A stretch of 25,359 nt of DNA from Prevotella sp. CAG:755 (GCA_000431275.1 HF989206.1:7724-33082); one strand, 5' to 3'; shown: positions 1-7,906, counted from the stretch's first letter. A program made the numbers and translations. Notes: generated from the sequence alone by a model not told the origin.

Positions 1-930
1 GACCATGACGGATGTGATGACCGGGAAGATCGTGATGAGCGAGAAAAGCAGCGCCATGCAATTAGGCGCGTTGTAATAGTCCTTACGGAACATTCCCAGG
101 TAGGTGACGAAAAGGACAAGGATAATGATGACGAACACCGTCTGCCCAGCCGTCGTCATCCAGAGGCCGTCCGTGTTGTCCGTGCGCTTCAAGCTTTCTT
201 GTTCAAGGGAACGCAATATATTATAGGTGCGCTGGTCGACGATTTCGCCCCGGTCGATGATTTTCTGGCCGCTCTGTACGAGGCCGCTGGCCGGCGAGAC
301 CATCGAAAGGAGGTCTTCATACATGGCGTGGCTTCGCAGGCTGTCGAATTTCAGGTTCGGTTCGAGGTAGTCGTTGATGTGGCAGCGGGCGAGCACCTCG
401 CGCGAGAACGACACTGTGTCGGCCTGCATGATGTGTTGATAAGCCGAACGGATGGAGTACATGTCCTTGACGGGGCGCGAGGTGGCGTCGGTGCCGATCA
501 CGGTGCGCACAGCCGTTACGCCGTCGCGCCGCAGGCCTTCGATGTCGTCGCCCGAGAGCACACCGACACCGTAGATGTGATGGAGCAGGTCGGTCAGCCG
601 GGGCAGCAGCGAGACAGGCACGCCTTTCATCCGCCCTTGGTAGAAATCGTTGCGCAGCGCCTTGACCATCTGGCTCTCTACGGTCAGGTCTACAAGGTAG
701 TACGGTTGGTATTGCCGCAGGACGCTGTCTTGCTCCGTCTTGATTTCCGTGTCTGTCTTGGCTATCGGGAAGTCGTATGACGCGATCAGCTGTCCGTACT
801 TCCATGGACGGTTGAGCTCGTACTCGTAACCGAAACGGTTTTCGCGGGGCAGGAAATACACAATCAGGACGACAGACGCCACGACGGCTATCGCCCGGAC
901 AAAGAAGTCCTTATATGAAAATTTGTCCAT
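1..930 (-). CDS. Membrane HD-family phosphohydrolase, PgpH/YqfF-like (5' part; cut by window start)
   Basis: The reading frame is open from an ATG at 930 down to base 1, giving 310 codons with no stop, so the 3' part lies outside the window. The product starts with a short cytoplasmic stretch and one membrane segment (about residues 10-27). A soluble extracytoplasmic region of some 240 residues follows, then a strongly hydrophobic segment (about 268-287, GQTVFVIIILVLFVTYLGMF) and the start of another. This is the layout of 7TMR-HDED/7TM/HD proteins, whose missing C-terminal HD domain hydrolyses cyclic di-AMP in Firmicutes PgpH. The extracellular part contains the phrase SGQKIIDRGEIVDQRTYNILRSL in pieces typical of the family. 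The HD catalytic domain cannot be seen here, so activity is inferred from the family. The gene is divergent from pyrE. Confidence 0.85.
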   Translation of the reverse strand, partial: MDKFSYKDFFVRAIAVVASVVLIVYFLPRENRFGYEYELNRPWKYGQLIASYDFPIAKTDTEIKTEQDSVLRQYQPYYLVDLTVESQMVKALRNDFYQGRMKGVPVSLLPRLTDLLHHIYGVGVLSGDDIEGLRRDGVTAVRTVIGTDATSRPVKDMYSIRSAYQHIMQADTVSFSREVLARCHINDYLEPNLKFDSLRSHAMYEDLLSMVSPASGLVQSGQKIIDRGEIVDQRTYNILRSLEQESLKRTDNTDGLWMTTAGQTVFVIIILVLFVTYLGMFRKDYYNAPNCMALLFSLITIFPVITSVMV

Positions 931-966
931 TCCTTAGAAAAATAAGCATCAAGGCCTAAGATGAAG

Positions 967-997
967 CGAAGATACGACTTTTTGTTCACTACACCAA
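967..997 (-). promoter_or_regulatory. Probable Bacteroidota promoter for the PgpH-like gene
   Basis: On the minus strand TTTG (complement of 994-997) is followed after 19 bp by TATCTTCG (complement of 967-974). This is a one-mismatch match to the -33/-7 pattern TTTG-N19-21-TAnnTTTG. It lies about 37 bp upstream of the ATG at 930. Confidence 0.5.
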
Positions 998-1052
998 ATC
1001 TCGTGCCAACCATAAGGCTGACAGGCCTGATGGCAGGCTGAAAAAAAAATCG

Positions 1053-1060
1053 TATCTTTG
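1053..1060 (+). promoter_or_regulatory. -7 box upstream of pyrE
   Basis: TATCTTTG matches the Bacteroidota -7 consensus TAnnTTTG exactly and ends 28 bp before the pyrE ATG. No convincing -33 TTTG is seen at the expected distance. An A9 tract lies just before the box. It would drive pyrE, the SRPBCC gene, and possibly argH and the lipoprotein gene. Confidence 0.55.
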
Positions 1061-1088
1061 CCGACAGACATCTAAAACGCCTTACATT

Positions 1089-1721
1089 ATGGATACATTG
1101 GAGAAGCTCTTTGCCGAGAAACTGCTTAAAATCAAAGCCATCAAACTTCAGCCCGACAACCCGTTCACCTGGGCGTCGGGATGGAAGTCGCCCTTTTACT
1201 GTGACAACCGGAAGACGTTGTCTTATCCGGCACTCCGCAATTTTGTCAAACTGGAGCTGAGCCGTCTTGTCATGGAGAACTTCCCTGACTGCGACGCCAT
1301 AGCTGGTGTGGCCACCGGAGCCATCCCTCAAGGTGCGCTCGTGGCCGACGAACTCAATCTCCCGTTTGTCTACGTCCGCTCCAAGCCCAAGGATCACGGT
1401 CTTGAAAACCTCATCGAGGGCGAACTGCGTCCCGGGATGCGCGTCGTGGTGGTCGAAGACCTCATCTCGACCGGCGGCAGCAGCCTGAAAGCCTGCGAGG
1501 CCATTCGTCGCGACGGCTGCGAGGTGGCCGGCATGGTGGCCAGTTACACTTACGGTTTTGACGTGGCCAAGGAGGCTTTCCGTGCGGCCAATGTCGAGCT
1601 TCTCACGCTGACGAACTACGAGGCTGTCGTCGAGACGGCCGTGGCCACCGGCTACATCCGTCCCGAGGACGTCGCCGTCCTGCACGAGTGGCGAAAGGAT
1701 CCGGCTCATTGGAACGCTTAA
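1089..1721 (+). CDS. pyrE: Orotate phosphoribosyltransferase
   Basis: The enzyme transfers phosphoribose from PRPP to orotate to give OMP, the fifth step of de novo UMP synthesis in the cytoplasm. The 210-residue product has the usual length. It carries the PRPP-binding motif VVVVEDLISTGGS at 119-131 and the flexible catalytic-loop lysines in RSKPKDHGLEN (about 98-108). The substrate-binding region FTWASGWKSPFYCDNRK (26-42) is also conserved. The start ATG at 1089 sits 28 bp after an exact -7 box. The next gene starts 12 bp after the stop, so the two are probably cotranscribed. A long open frame on the opposite strand (888-1916) is a shadow. Confidence 0.97.
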   Translation: MDTLEKLFAEKLLKIKAIKLQPDNPFTWASGWKSPFYCDNRKTLSYPALRNFVKLELSRLVMENFPDCDAIAGVATGAIPQGALVADELNLPFVYVRSKPKDHGLENLIEGELRPGMRVVVVEDLISTGGSSLKACEAIRRDGCEVAGMVASYTYGFDVAKEAFRAANVELLTLTNYEAVVETAVATGYIRPEDVAVLHEWRKDPAHWNA

Positions 1722-1733
1722 CCACCGGATGCC

Positions 1734-2213
1734 ATGAGCCTTACGAAATTTGAGAGCGCAGTCAAGCCGCTCAGCCATCCTCAGCAGACTGTCTACGGCT
1801 GGCTGTCGGACCTCCGCCATATCGAAGCCCTGCGCGAAAAGCTGAACGACCCTGCTGTCTTGCAACAGCTGGGCGAGCGTGTGCCCGGAACCGATGCGGA
1901 AAGCCTGCGTCGGCAACTCGAAACGATGACCTTAAGCGAAGATACGGTCACGATGGACTCTCCGTTGGGCAAGGTTACCCTGCGTATCGTTGAACGCGAG
2001 GCGCCCAAGTGCGTCAAGCTCGAAGCCGAAGGCTCTCCCCTTCCGCTCACCTTATGGGTGCAGGTCCTGCCGGTGGCCGACGGCGGGAGCAAGATGCGGG
2101 TGACGTTGGGCGCCGAAGTGAACGTATTTATGAAAGCCATGGTCAGCAAGCCGTTGCAACAGGCTGTCGACGGCATCGCCGACTTGCTGGCCAGCCTGCC
2201 TTACGGCGAATGA
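1734..2213 (+). CDS. SRPBCC-fold (START/polyketide-cyclase-like) small protein
   Basis: The 159-residue soluble protein has no signal peptide. The order of an N-terminal FESAVKPLSHPQQTVYGWLSD segment, a helical middle, several beta-strand stretches and a C-terminal helix (about 128-155) fits the SRPBCC ligand-binding fold. Proteins of this type are found after pyrE in Bacteroidales, where their ligand is unknown. Spacing of 12 bp after pyrE suggests the same transcript. No catalytic residues can be named. The family assignment is by pattern recognition, and function is not inferred beyond a possible role in binding a small hydrophobic ligand. Confidence 0.8.
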   Translation: MSLTKFESAVKPLSHPQQTVYGWLSDLRHIEALREKLNDPAVLQQLGERVPGTDAESLRRQLETMTLSEDTVTMDSPLGKVTLRIVEREAPKCVKLEAEGSPLPLTLWVQVLPVADGGSKMRVTLGAEVNVFMKAMVSKPLQQAVDGIADLLASLPYGE

Positions 2214-2217
2214 ACCG

Positions 2218-2240
2218 GCCAGCTGCCTTTGGCGGCTGGC
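2218..2240 (+). other. 10-bp hairpin between the SRPBCC gene and argH
   Basis: GCCAGCTGCC, a TTT loop and GGCGGCTGGC form a 10-bp stem with one G-T pair, starting 4 bases after the SRPBCC stop and ending 21 bases before argH. Only TTACTTAT follows, so it is a weak intrinsic terminator at best. It could attenuate or partly uncouple argH from pyrE, or protect transcript ends. Confidence 0.5.
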
Positions 2241-2261
2241 TTACTTATACACATTTCAACC

Positions 2262-3602
2262 ATGCCTACGAAACTTTGGGAAAAGAATGTCCAGGTGAAC
2301 GATGCCATCGAGCGTTTCACCGTCGGTCACGACCGTGAACTCGACCTTTATCTGGCGAAATACGACGTCCTCGGGTCGATGGCTCACATCACCATGCTCG
2401 AAAGCATCGGCCTGCTCACGGCCGACGAGCTACGCATCCTGCTGGCCGAACTCCGTACTATTTATGCCGAGGCCGACGCCGGGCGTTTCGTCATTGAAGA
2501 CGGTGTCGAGGATGTCCACTCAGAGGTGGAGCTCCTCCTGACCCGGCGTCTTGGCGACGTCGGGAAGAAAATCCACAGCGGCCGCTCACGCAACGATCAG
2601 GTCCTCCTTGATCTCAAACTCTTCACCCGCGACAGAATTCGCGACGTGGCCGAACACGTCATGGCCCTTATTGGCGAGCTGCAAGCTCAGAGCGAGCGCT
2701 TCCGCGACGTCCTGATGCCCGGATATACCCACCTGCAAGTGGCCATGCCGTCGAGTTTCGGCCTCTGGTTCGGTGCTTACGCCGAGAGCCTGGCCGACGA
2801 TCTCGTGCTGCTTGAAGCGGCCTACCGTACCACCAACCGCAACCCTCTCGGCTCGGCGGCGGGCTACGGGTCGTCGTTCCCGCTCGACCGCGAGATGACC
2901 ACGCGACTCCTGGGCTTCGATTCGATGGACTACAACGTCGTCTATGCCCAGATGGGGCGCGGAAAGAACGAACGGACCGTGGCATTCGCCTTGGCGGGCA
3001 TAGCTGGGACAGTGGCCAAGATGGCGTTTGACGCCTGCCTGTTCAACTCCCAGAATTTCGGGTTCGTCAAACTGCCTGACGAATGTACTACGGGGTCGAG
3101 CATCATGCCTCATAAGAAGAACCCCGATGTTTTCGAACTCATCCGCGCGCGCTGCAACCGCATCCAGTCGTTGCCGGAGCAGATCACGCTCATCATGAAT
3201 AACCTTCCGGTCGGCTATTTCCGCGACTTGCAGGAGATAAAGGAGGTATTCCTCCCGGCTTTCGACGCCCTCACCGACTGTCTGGTGATGGCAACGTACA
3301 TCATACACCGCATGAAGGTGAACGAGCACATCCTCGACGACACGCGCTACGACGCCATGTTCTCTGTCGAGGAAGTCAACCGGCTGGCGGCCGCTGGGAT
3401 GCCGTTCCGCGACGCTTACAAGAAAGTGGGCCTCGAAATCGAAGCCGGTACGTTCGTCCCCGAGAAGCACCTCCACCACACGCATGCCGGGAGCATCGGC
3501 AATCTCTGTAACGACCGTGTCAAGGCTATGGCCGAGGCCACCTTTGCCCGCTTTGGTTTCGGGCGCGTGACGGAGGCGGAGCAAAAACTCTTGCAGCCAT
3601 GA
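2262..3602 (+). CDS. argH: Argininosuccinate lyase
   Basis: The enzyme cleaves argininosuccinate to arginine and fumarate, the last step of arginine synthesis. The 446-residue product carries HSGRSRNDQV at 105-114, the YTHLQ histidine at 157, and the superfamily signature GSSIMPHKKNP at 278-288. All are expected of active members of the fumarase/aspartase superfamily. I chose the ATG at 2262 (MPTKLWEKN). An in-frame TTG at 2229 is also open, but it would add 11 non-family residues and begin inside the preceding hairpin. The stop TGA overlaps the ATG of the next gene by four bases, which suggests translational coupling. Confidence 0.97.
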   Translation: MPTKLWEKNVQVNDAIERFTVGHDRELDLYLAKYDVLGSMAHITMLESIGLLTADELRILLAELRTIYAEADAGRFVIEDGVEDVHSEVELLLTRRLGDVGKKIHSGRSRNDQVLLDLKLFTRDRIRDVAEHVMALIGELQAQSERFRDVLMPGYTHLQVAMPSSFGLWFGAYAESLADDLVLLEAAYRTTNRNPLGSAAGYGSSFPLDREMTTRLLGFDSMDYNVVYAQMGRGKNERTVAFALAGIAGTVAKMAFDACLFNSQNFGFVKLPDECTTGSSIMPHKKNPDVFELIRARCNRIQSLPEQITLIMNNLPVGYFRDLQEIKEVFLPAFDALTDCLVMATYIIHRMKVNEHILDDTRYDAMFSVEEVNRLAAAGMPFRDAYKKVGLEIEAGTFVPEKHLHHTHAGSIGNLCNDRVKAMAEATFARFGFGRVTEAEQKLLQP

Positions 3603-4147
3603 AACGTCTTGCGTGGCTGGCCGCATGGGCTGGTGTGCTCTTGGGGCTGACTTCTTGTGCGGACGAGGTGGACAGCGTCTATGCCAATTTCCGCGCTTCG
3701 TTCAACTTCTCGCCCGTCACGGCTGTCGTACCGCTCAACACGGCGGTCAACAACGCCGGGGAGTTCTGCCGTGTCTGGAAACAGAGCGACAGTTACTACT
3801 TCGACAATGCGGCGGGTCAGTCGCAAACCTATCCTATCCTGGCCACTGACGCCTACACCACATGGCAAACGCTTAGTGGATTTATCGTCGGGACGACCAA
3901 CATTCCCGACATCGGTACCGGGCAGCTCACCCTCGTGGCCTATGACCTGGCCTGCCCCAACTGTTTCACGGAGAGCACCATCACGCGGCGCCTCGACTTC
4001 GATGGCGGGGGGGCTGTCAGTTGTGGCCGCTGCCACCGGACTTACGACCTCAACAATTTCGGTGTCGTGAGCAGCAGCGAAGGCGGCCGTTCGCTTTTCC
4101 GATACAGGGTGTATTTTGCCAGCAACCGGCTTGTCGTCCAGAACTGA
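3599..4147 (+). CDS. Lipoprotein with paired CxxC motifs (Rieske-like or zinc-ribbon-like)
   Basis: The 182-residue product has a lipoprotein signal: two basic residues, a hydrophobic run, and the lipobox LTSC with the lipidated cysteine at 20. The mature part has mostly beta character. It contains CPNC (119-122) and CGRC (142-145), followed by HRTYDLNNFG. This spacing recalls Rieske-like domains of Bacteroidota lipoproteins, but the ligand-type histidines (CxH) of a true Rieske centre are absent, so a four-cysteine metal site such as Zn is an alternative. The ATG overlaps the argH stop (ATGA). Function is unknown. Location is probably the inner or outer membrane. A strong terminator follows. 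Confidence 0.85.
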   Translation: MKRLAWLAAWAGVLLGLTSCADEVDSVYANFRASFNFSPVTAVVPLNTAVNNAGEFCRVWKQSDSYYFDNAAGQSQTYPILATDAYTTWQTLSGFIVGTTNIPDIGTGQLTLVAYDLACPNCFTESTITRRLDFDGGGAVSCGRCHRTYDLNNFGVVSSSEGGRSLFRYRVYFASNRLVVQN

Positions 4148-4182
4148 CGGCAGGGCGTCACGCCCGGCGGAAGAAAACGGTG

Positions 4183-4230
4183 TTGCCCCTCTCCGGCTTT
4201 TTTGAGGCTGCGGAGAGGGGCAATGCTTTT
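4183..4230 (+). terminator. Intrinsic terminator after the lipoprotein gene
   Basis: TTGCCCCTCTCCG (4183-4195) pairs perfectly with CGGAGAGGGGCAA (4211-4223) around a 15-nt loop, followed by TGCTTTT. It ends the pyrE/argH/lipoprotein transcript. Confidence 0.75.
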
Positions 4231-4278
4231 GCGTGAAAACCGATTGGGCCGGCGGGCCCATTCATTCTTTGCATGGAA

Positions 4279-4383
4279 ACCTGTTGTCCTGCCGCTGCGT
4301 CGGGAATTCCTGTCGCAGTGACAGGAATTTCTGTCACTGCCCCCGTCCGGACGGTCACTGCACGAGTGGCAGCAGCGACTCCG
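4279..4383 (-). repeat. 21-bp-period repeat array A (about 5 units)
   Basis: Read on the minus strand, five successive 21-bp units start at 4383, 4362, 4341, 4320 and 4299. The best ones begin GGCAGTGACAGAAA, CACTGCGACAGGAA and CGCAGCGGCAGGAC, sharing the core CGCAGYGACAGRAA; the outermost two are more degenerate. A 10-bp inverted repeat (AATTCCTGTC at 4305-4314, GACAGGAATT at 4320-4329) arises across neighbouring units, and the palindrome CCGTCCGGACGG is at 4343-4354. The array lies between two terminators in a convergent gap. Confidence 0.65.
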
Positions 4384-4394
4384 GACGGATGTAC

Positions 4395-4436
4395 AAAAAA
4401 ATCCGGCACGCCGCAGCGCGGCATACCGGTTTTTTT
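4395..4436 (-). terminator. Terminator between HU and the lipoprotein gene, possibly bidirectional
   Basis: A7 (4395-4401), a GC-rich imperfect hairpin (CCGG...GCCGC / GCGGC...CCGG) and T7 (4430-4436) form a symmetrical terminator. It lies 41 bp beyond the HU stop on the minus strand, and its T-tract on the plus strand would also stop leftover plus-strand transcription. Confidence 0.75.
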
Positions 4437-4476
4437 CCGTGAATGAAGAAGTGCCTGGCCTCGGCCCGGCATCTGT

Positions 4477-4749
4477 TTAGTTCAGCGAGTCGGCCAGTTC
4501 GGAACCGGCTTTGAACTTCATCACTTTCTTGGCGGGAATTTGGATCTTGGCCTTGGTGGCGGGATTGATGCCTTCGCGGGCGGGGCGCTCCGTGACGGCA
4601 AACGTGCCGAAGCCGACGAGGGCCACCTTGTCGCCTTCCTTCATTGCGTTGGCAATGGTCGAGAGGGTTACGTCCAAAGCCTTCTTGGCGTCAGCCTTGC
4701 TCAGACCAGCGCCTTCTGCGATTGCAGAGATGAGTTCCGTTTTGTTCAT
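4477..4749 (-). CDS. HU-family DNA-binding protein
   Basis: This is a 90-residue nucleoid protein that binds and bends DNA without strong sequence preference, acting as a dimer. The whole length matches HU: an N-terminal helical dimerisation part (MNKTELISAIAEGAGLSKAD), then the signature region VGFGTFAVTERPAREGINP at about 45-63. The beta-arm (residues 55-75) contains the conserved proline in NPAT, and the C-terminal helix is AGSELADSLN. The gene stands alone, with its own strong promoter 61 bp upstream and a terminator downstream, as expected for an abundant protein. Bacteroidota often have several HU paralogues, so I do not assign a numbered symbol. Confidence 0.97.
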   Translation of the reverse strand: MNKTELISAIAEGAGLSKADAKKALDVTLSTIANAMKEGDKVALVGFGTFAVTERPAREGINPATKAKIQIPAKKVMKFKAGSELADSLN

Positions 4750-4809
4750 AGACTACGAGGTTTTAGAATTTATAAGTAAGGAATTTGGTTTTTCGTAAGA
4801 ACCTTGCGA

Positions 4810-4858
4810 CAAATATAAGGCAACTTTCTGGGCTGTACAAAGGAAATGCCTTTTTTTT
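4810..4858 (-). promoter_or_regulatory. Strong promoter of the HU gene
   Basis: On the minus strand TTTG (complement of 4838-4841), a 20-bp spacer and TATATTTG (complement of 4810-4817) match the Bacteroidota -33/-7 consensus exactly. An A8 tract (4851-4858) just upstream resembles an UP-type element. The leader would be about 55-60 nt. The rest of the gap 4859-4985 holds nothing I recognise; no clear terminator for porZ is visible there. Confidence 0.8.
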
Positions 4859-4985
4859 CGTTGCTTTGTTACAAAAATCGCCCTTTCTTGTTGTTCGCCG
4901 GCTTGCTCCTACGGGTGCATGACGCTTTCTGCCGTTTCCGGCGGGGTGTTTCCTGTTTGGACGCGGTGTGCCGCCCGTTTCTGCG

Positions 4986-7295
4986 TCAGCGGATGATGGT
5001 GATTTTTGCGGCGGCACCCTTCTTGCCGTCGGCGGTGGCAGTCATGACGATGTATACGCCCGAGGCGACGCGGTTGCCAGCCGGGCCGCGCCCGTCCCAC
5101 GTGAAGGTGCCGTCGGCAGCCGTTCCGCCAGCCACAACGCGCCCTCCGGTTGTCGTAATCTTGACATCGGCGCCATAGGGGAGGCCGGTGATGGTGATGC
5201 GCCCGTAGTAGCCCGGCCGGACGGGGTTGGGATAGACGCGGATGTTGTCGGCGTCGATGGTGGCGTTCTCGGCTTCGGTGCCCACATGGTAAGCCACGAT
5301 GCCGCGGTCCGTGCCGATCATGACGTCGCCTGTCTGCTCGTTCACGGCGATGGAGTAGATGAGGTCGGACGGCAGGGGGGAGTTTTCGGTAGTGAAGTGG
5401 TGGATGGTGGTCAGGCCGTCGGGCGAGGTCACAAAGACTCCGTCAGAAGCGGTGCCGAACCACTTGCGGTCGTTGCCGTCGACGGCGATGGCGTTGATGG
5501 GCACGCCGGCCAACAGATAGTCGGCGTAGTTCGTGCCGTCGTTGCGCGGCACTTTTACTTGGGTGACAGTGAAACTTTCGTCCATCCATTCTTCGGGACG
5601 GTCAATGCGGTACGGGCCTGTGGCGGTGCCGAACCAGATTTGCCCGCTGTGGTCTTCGGCCACGGATGTGGTGATGCTGAACGTGCAGAGCGTCCCGTCC
5701 TCGTTGTAGGCCGACGTGCGGAAGCGGCTTTGGTCGTCACTCTCGTCCTCAAAGGTGCCGTTCAGGTTGAGGCAGTAGAGGCCGGCACGCGACTCCTGTG
5801 CCGTGCGCCGCGAGGTGACCCAAATGAGTCCGCGCGAGTCGATGAGGATGCGTTCGCACTGTTGGAGCATTGTGAATTCTGGGTCGTAAAATCCTTTCCA
5901 ACTGCCGTCAGGCCGCATTACCTGGAGCATCGTGTCGACTTCGTTGTTGATCATCCACAGGTTTCCTCCGGTGTCATAAGCCAGGCCGTCAGTACGCACG
6001 AGGCGGCGGTCGTTGCCCTGCATCGCCCGGAGCGGACTGTTGTCGAGGTTGTGGCACGCCACATAGTGGCCGTCGCGGTATTCAAAGAGGCCGCCGCCCG
6101 CCGCTGTGGCAAAATGGTGGGCGGGGTCGGCAGGATCCTGCACGACGCTGGTCAGATTCAGGTAGTTCGTGTTGGCACGTCGCGAGATGTCTTCGTCGGG
6201 GAAGTTATACCACGAGCCGGCTGCGTAGCGCATGAACGTGCCGGGGTAGTCGATGCCGGCGTAGTTGAGCGACCCTCCGGCCACCAGAAGGGTGTCGCCG
6301 GCGTAGGTCATGTAGTAGGAGTAGTCGTAGGCGGGGCTGTCGGGCGAGATGGGTGTGCCTTGTGCGGCGAGCGTGTCGGCCGCTGCGTCGGGGGCGTAGG
6401 CTTGCAGGCCGTTCAGTCCGCGCGAGGCCCAATAGGTGCCGCTTGCGGTGCGTGTCACGTCGTTGAAGTCGTTGGCCTGTTGCCATTCGGTCAGTTCCTC
6501 GTCGGCATCGAAGAGCAGCACGCGCGTCGCGTTGCCTGCCAGCATGTAGGTTGTGCCGTCGGAGTGGAGGTAGTTCACCAAGTGTCCGTTGGCAAGAGTG
6601 CGGGTGTTGTTCCTGTCGATGCGGTATATGCCTCCGCCAGTGCCGGCGGCATACAAGTAACCGCGGAAAGCCACCATCCCGCTGGCCGTGAGCGTGCGGT
6701 CGGCCACGGTCCAGTTGCGGCTGTCGAGCAGGTTGTCCGTGAGGCTGCCGCAGAGGATGCCGTCGGTCGTCGAGGCATACAGCTTGCCGTCGAAGACCGT
6801 TGTGGAGAGGGTGTTGCCTACGGCGTAGTAGTTGGCCAGCACGGCCTCGGCCACGTCGACGACCTCAACGCCGCCGCTGAGGGCGATGTAGGCCTGGCTG
6901 CCTTCGATGTCGAGGTTGTTCACGGTCTTTTCCGTCAGTTCGCTGTCGCGGAGCTGGGGGATGTTGGTGACGTCGCCGTTGTCGTGGAGCAGGTCGATGT
7001 TGGCGTTTTCGTAGACGATGACGAGGCATCTCTCGGCGCGGCAGTAGTCGATGTGGCTGATGCCCGCGTCGTTCAGGCCGTTTTGCCGCGAGAAAAGCTG
7101 TACCTCGCTTGTTGCCGCGTTGTAGCGGTAGAGGTTGGAGCTGCTGAGTGAGTAAATCCACTCGCCGGCTACGACGTTGCGTGTGGCGTCTTTGTAGGCC
7201 GGGAAAACAGTCCACTCGCCGATGCGGGCGGCGTGGGCGACGTGGGCGGCAACGGCGCAGAGAAGGATTGTGTACAGTGCTTTTCGTGCAGGCAT
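4986..7295 (-). CDS. porZ: PorZ-type beta-propeller protein of the type IX secretion system
   Basis: The 769-residue product has a signal peptide (about 1-22, ending AHA). Next is the PorZ N-terminal propeller region (RIGEWTVFPAYKDATR..., RLCDLL-like repeats, NIDLLHDNG, NNLDIEGSQAYIALSGG). A second propeller has two-component-regulator-type repeats such as GLIWVTSR, GQIWFGTATGPYRI and RKWFGTASDGVFV. The C-terminal type A sorting-like domain contains the phrase IRVYPNPVRPGYYG (about residue 685 on). In Porphyromonas gingivalis PorZ is a surface component that delivers anionic LPS to the sortase PorU. Length (about 770) and domain order agree with that family. A 29-bp gap to rdgB suggests cotranscription. 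An open frame of 727 codons on the other strand is a shadow. Confidence 0.88.
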   Translation of the reverse strand: MPARKALYTILLCAVAAHVAHAARIGEWTVFPAYKDATRNVVAGEWIYSLSSSNLYRYNAATSEVQLFSRQNGLNDAGISHIDYCRAERCLVIVYENANIDLLHDNGDVTNIPQLRDSELTEKTVNNLDIEGSQAYIALSGGVEVVDVAEAVLANYYAVGNTLSTTVFDGKLYASTTDGILCGSLTDNLLDSRNWTVADRTLTASGMVAFRGYLYAAGTGGGIYRIDRNNTRTLANGHLVNYLHSDGTTYMLAGNATRVLLFDADEELTEWQQANDFNDVTRTASGTYWASRGLNGLQAYAPDAAADTLAAQGTPISPDSPAYDYSYYMTYAGDTLLVAGGSLNYAGIDYPGTFMRYAAGSWYNFPDEDISRRANTNYLNLTSVVQDPADPAHHFATAAGGGLFEYRDGHYVACHNLDNSPLRAMQGNDRRLVRTDGLAYDTGGNLWMINNEVDTMLQVMRPDGSWKGFYDPEFTMLQQCERILIDSRGLIWVTSRRTAQESRAGLYCLNLNGTFEDESDDQSRFRTSAYNEDGTLCTFSITTSVAEDHSGQIWFGTATGPYRIDRPEEWMDESFTVTQVKVPRNDGTNYADYLLAGVPINAIAVDGNDRKWFGTASDGVFVTSPDGLTTIHHFTTENSPLPSDLIYSIAVNEQTGDVMIGTDRGIVAYHVGTEAENATIDADNIRVYPNPVRPGYYGRITITGLPYGADVKITTTGGRVVAGGTAADGTFTWDGRGPAGNRVASGVYIVMTATADGKKGAAAKITIIR

Positions 7296-7324
7296 GGCGT
7301 ACGATTTTTAGTGGATAGACTGGT

Positions 7325-7906
7325 TCATTGGCGGAGGAACTCGCAGAGGCGGGCCACGGCACGGGCTCGGTGGCTGATGCGGTTCTTGGCTTCGACACCT
7401 AACTCAGCGAAGGTCTTTCCGCTGTCTTCTGGGATGAAGACAGGGTCGTAGCCGAAGCCTTCGGTGCCCCGCTTCTCGGTGGCGATGCTTCCCTCGACAC
7501 GGCCGTCGAACAAGTGCTCCTCACCGTTAAGTATTAACGCGATAACGGTGCGAAATTGTGCACGGCGGCTGCTTTTTTCTTTCAAGGCGTCGAGGAGCTT
7601 GCGCGTGTTGGCCTCCGGGTCGTGACGGTCAGGGTAGGCGTAGCGTGCCGTGTGCACGCCGGGTGCGCCGTCGAGGGCTTCGACTTCGAGTCCGGTGTCG
7701 TCGGCGAAACAGTCGCAGTGGTAGTGTTCGTAGACGTAACGCGCCTTTTGCAGGGCGTTGCCTTCGAGCGTGTCGGCGGTTTCCGGGATGTCGGTGTGGC
7801 AGCCGATGTCCGCAAGGCTGACTATCTCGATTTCATCGCCCAGTATGGCGCGTATTTCGTCCAGTTTGTGGGCGTTGTTCGTAGCAAAAACTAATTTCCT
7901 TCTCAT
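7325..7906 (-). CDS. rdgB: Non-canonical purine NTP pyrophosphatase (RdgB/HAM1)
   Basis: The enzyme hydrolyses dITP, ITP and XTP to monophosphates, keeping deaminated purines out of DNA and RNA. The 193-residue protein has the family motifs TNNAHK (9-14), FADDTGLEV (67-75), [11 protein letters not shown] (80-90), GFGYDPVF (150-157) and SHR (178-180). Length is typical. It follows yitT after 125 bp and precedes porZ by 29 bp on the same strand. The leuS-yitT-rdgB order is common in Bacteroidales. Confidence 0.95.
   Translation of the reverse strand: MRRKLVFATNNAHKLDEIRAILGDEIEIVSLADIGCHTDIPETADTLEGNALQKARYVYEHYHCDCFADDTGLEVEALDGAPGVHTARYAYPDRHDPEANTRKLLDALKEKSSRRAQFRTVIALILNGEEHLFDGRVEGSIATEKRGTEGFGYDPVFIPEDSGKTFAELGVEAKNRISHRARAVARLCEFLRQ

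Noticed and set aside
2229..2261. Upstream TTG start for argH
   Set aside because: It would start inside the hairpin and add residues not found at family N-termini; the ATG at 2262 fits.
4968..7151. 727-codon open frame on the plus strand opposite porZ
   Set aside because: It is antisense to a well-recognised protein and has low-complexity Val/Gly/Ala-rich content, as expected from high-GC codon usage on the other strand. No family resemblance or start signal.
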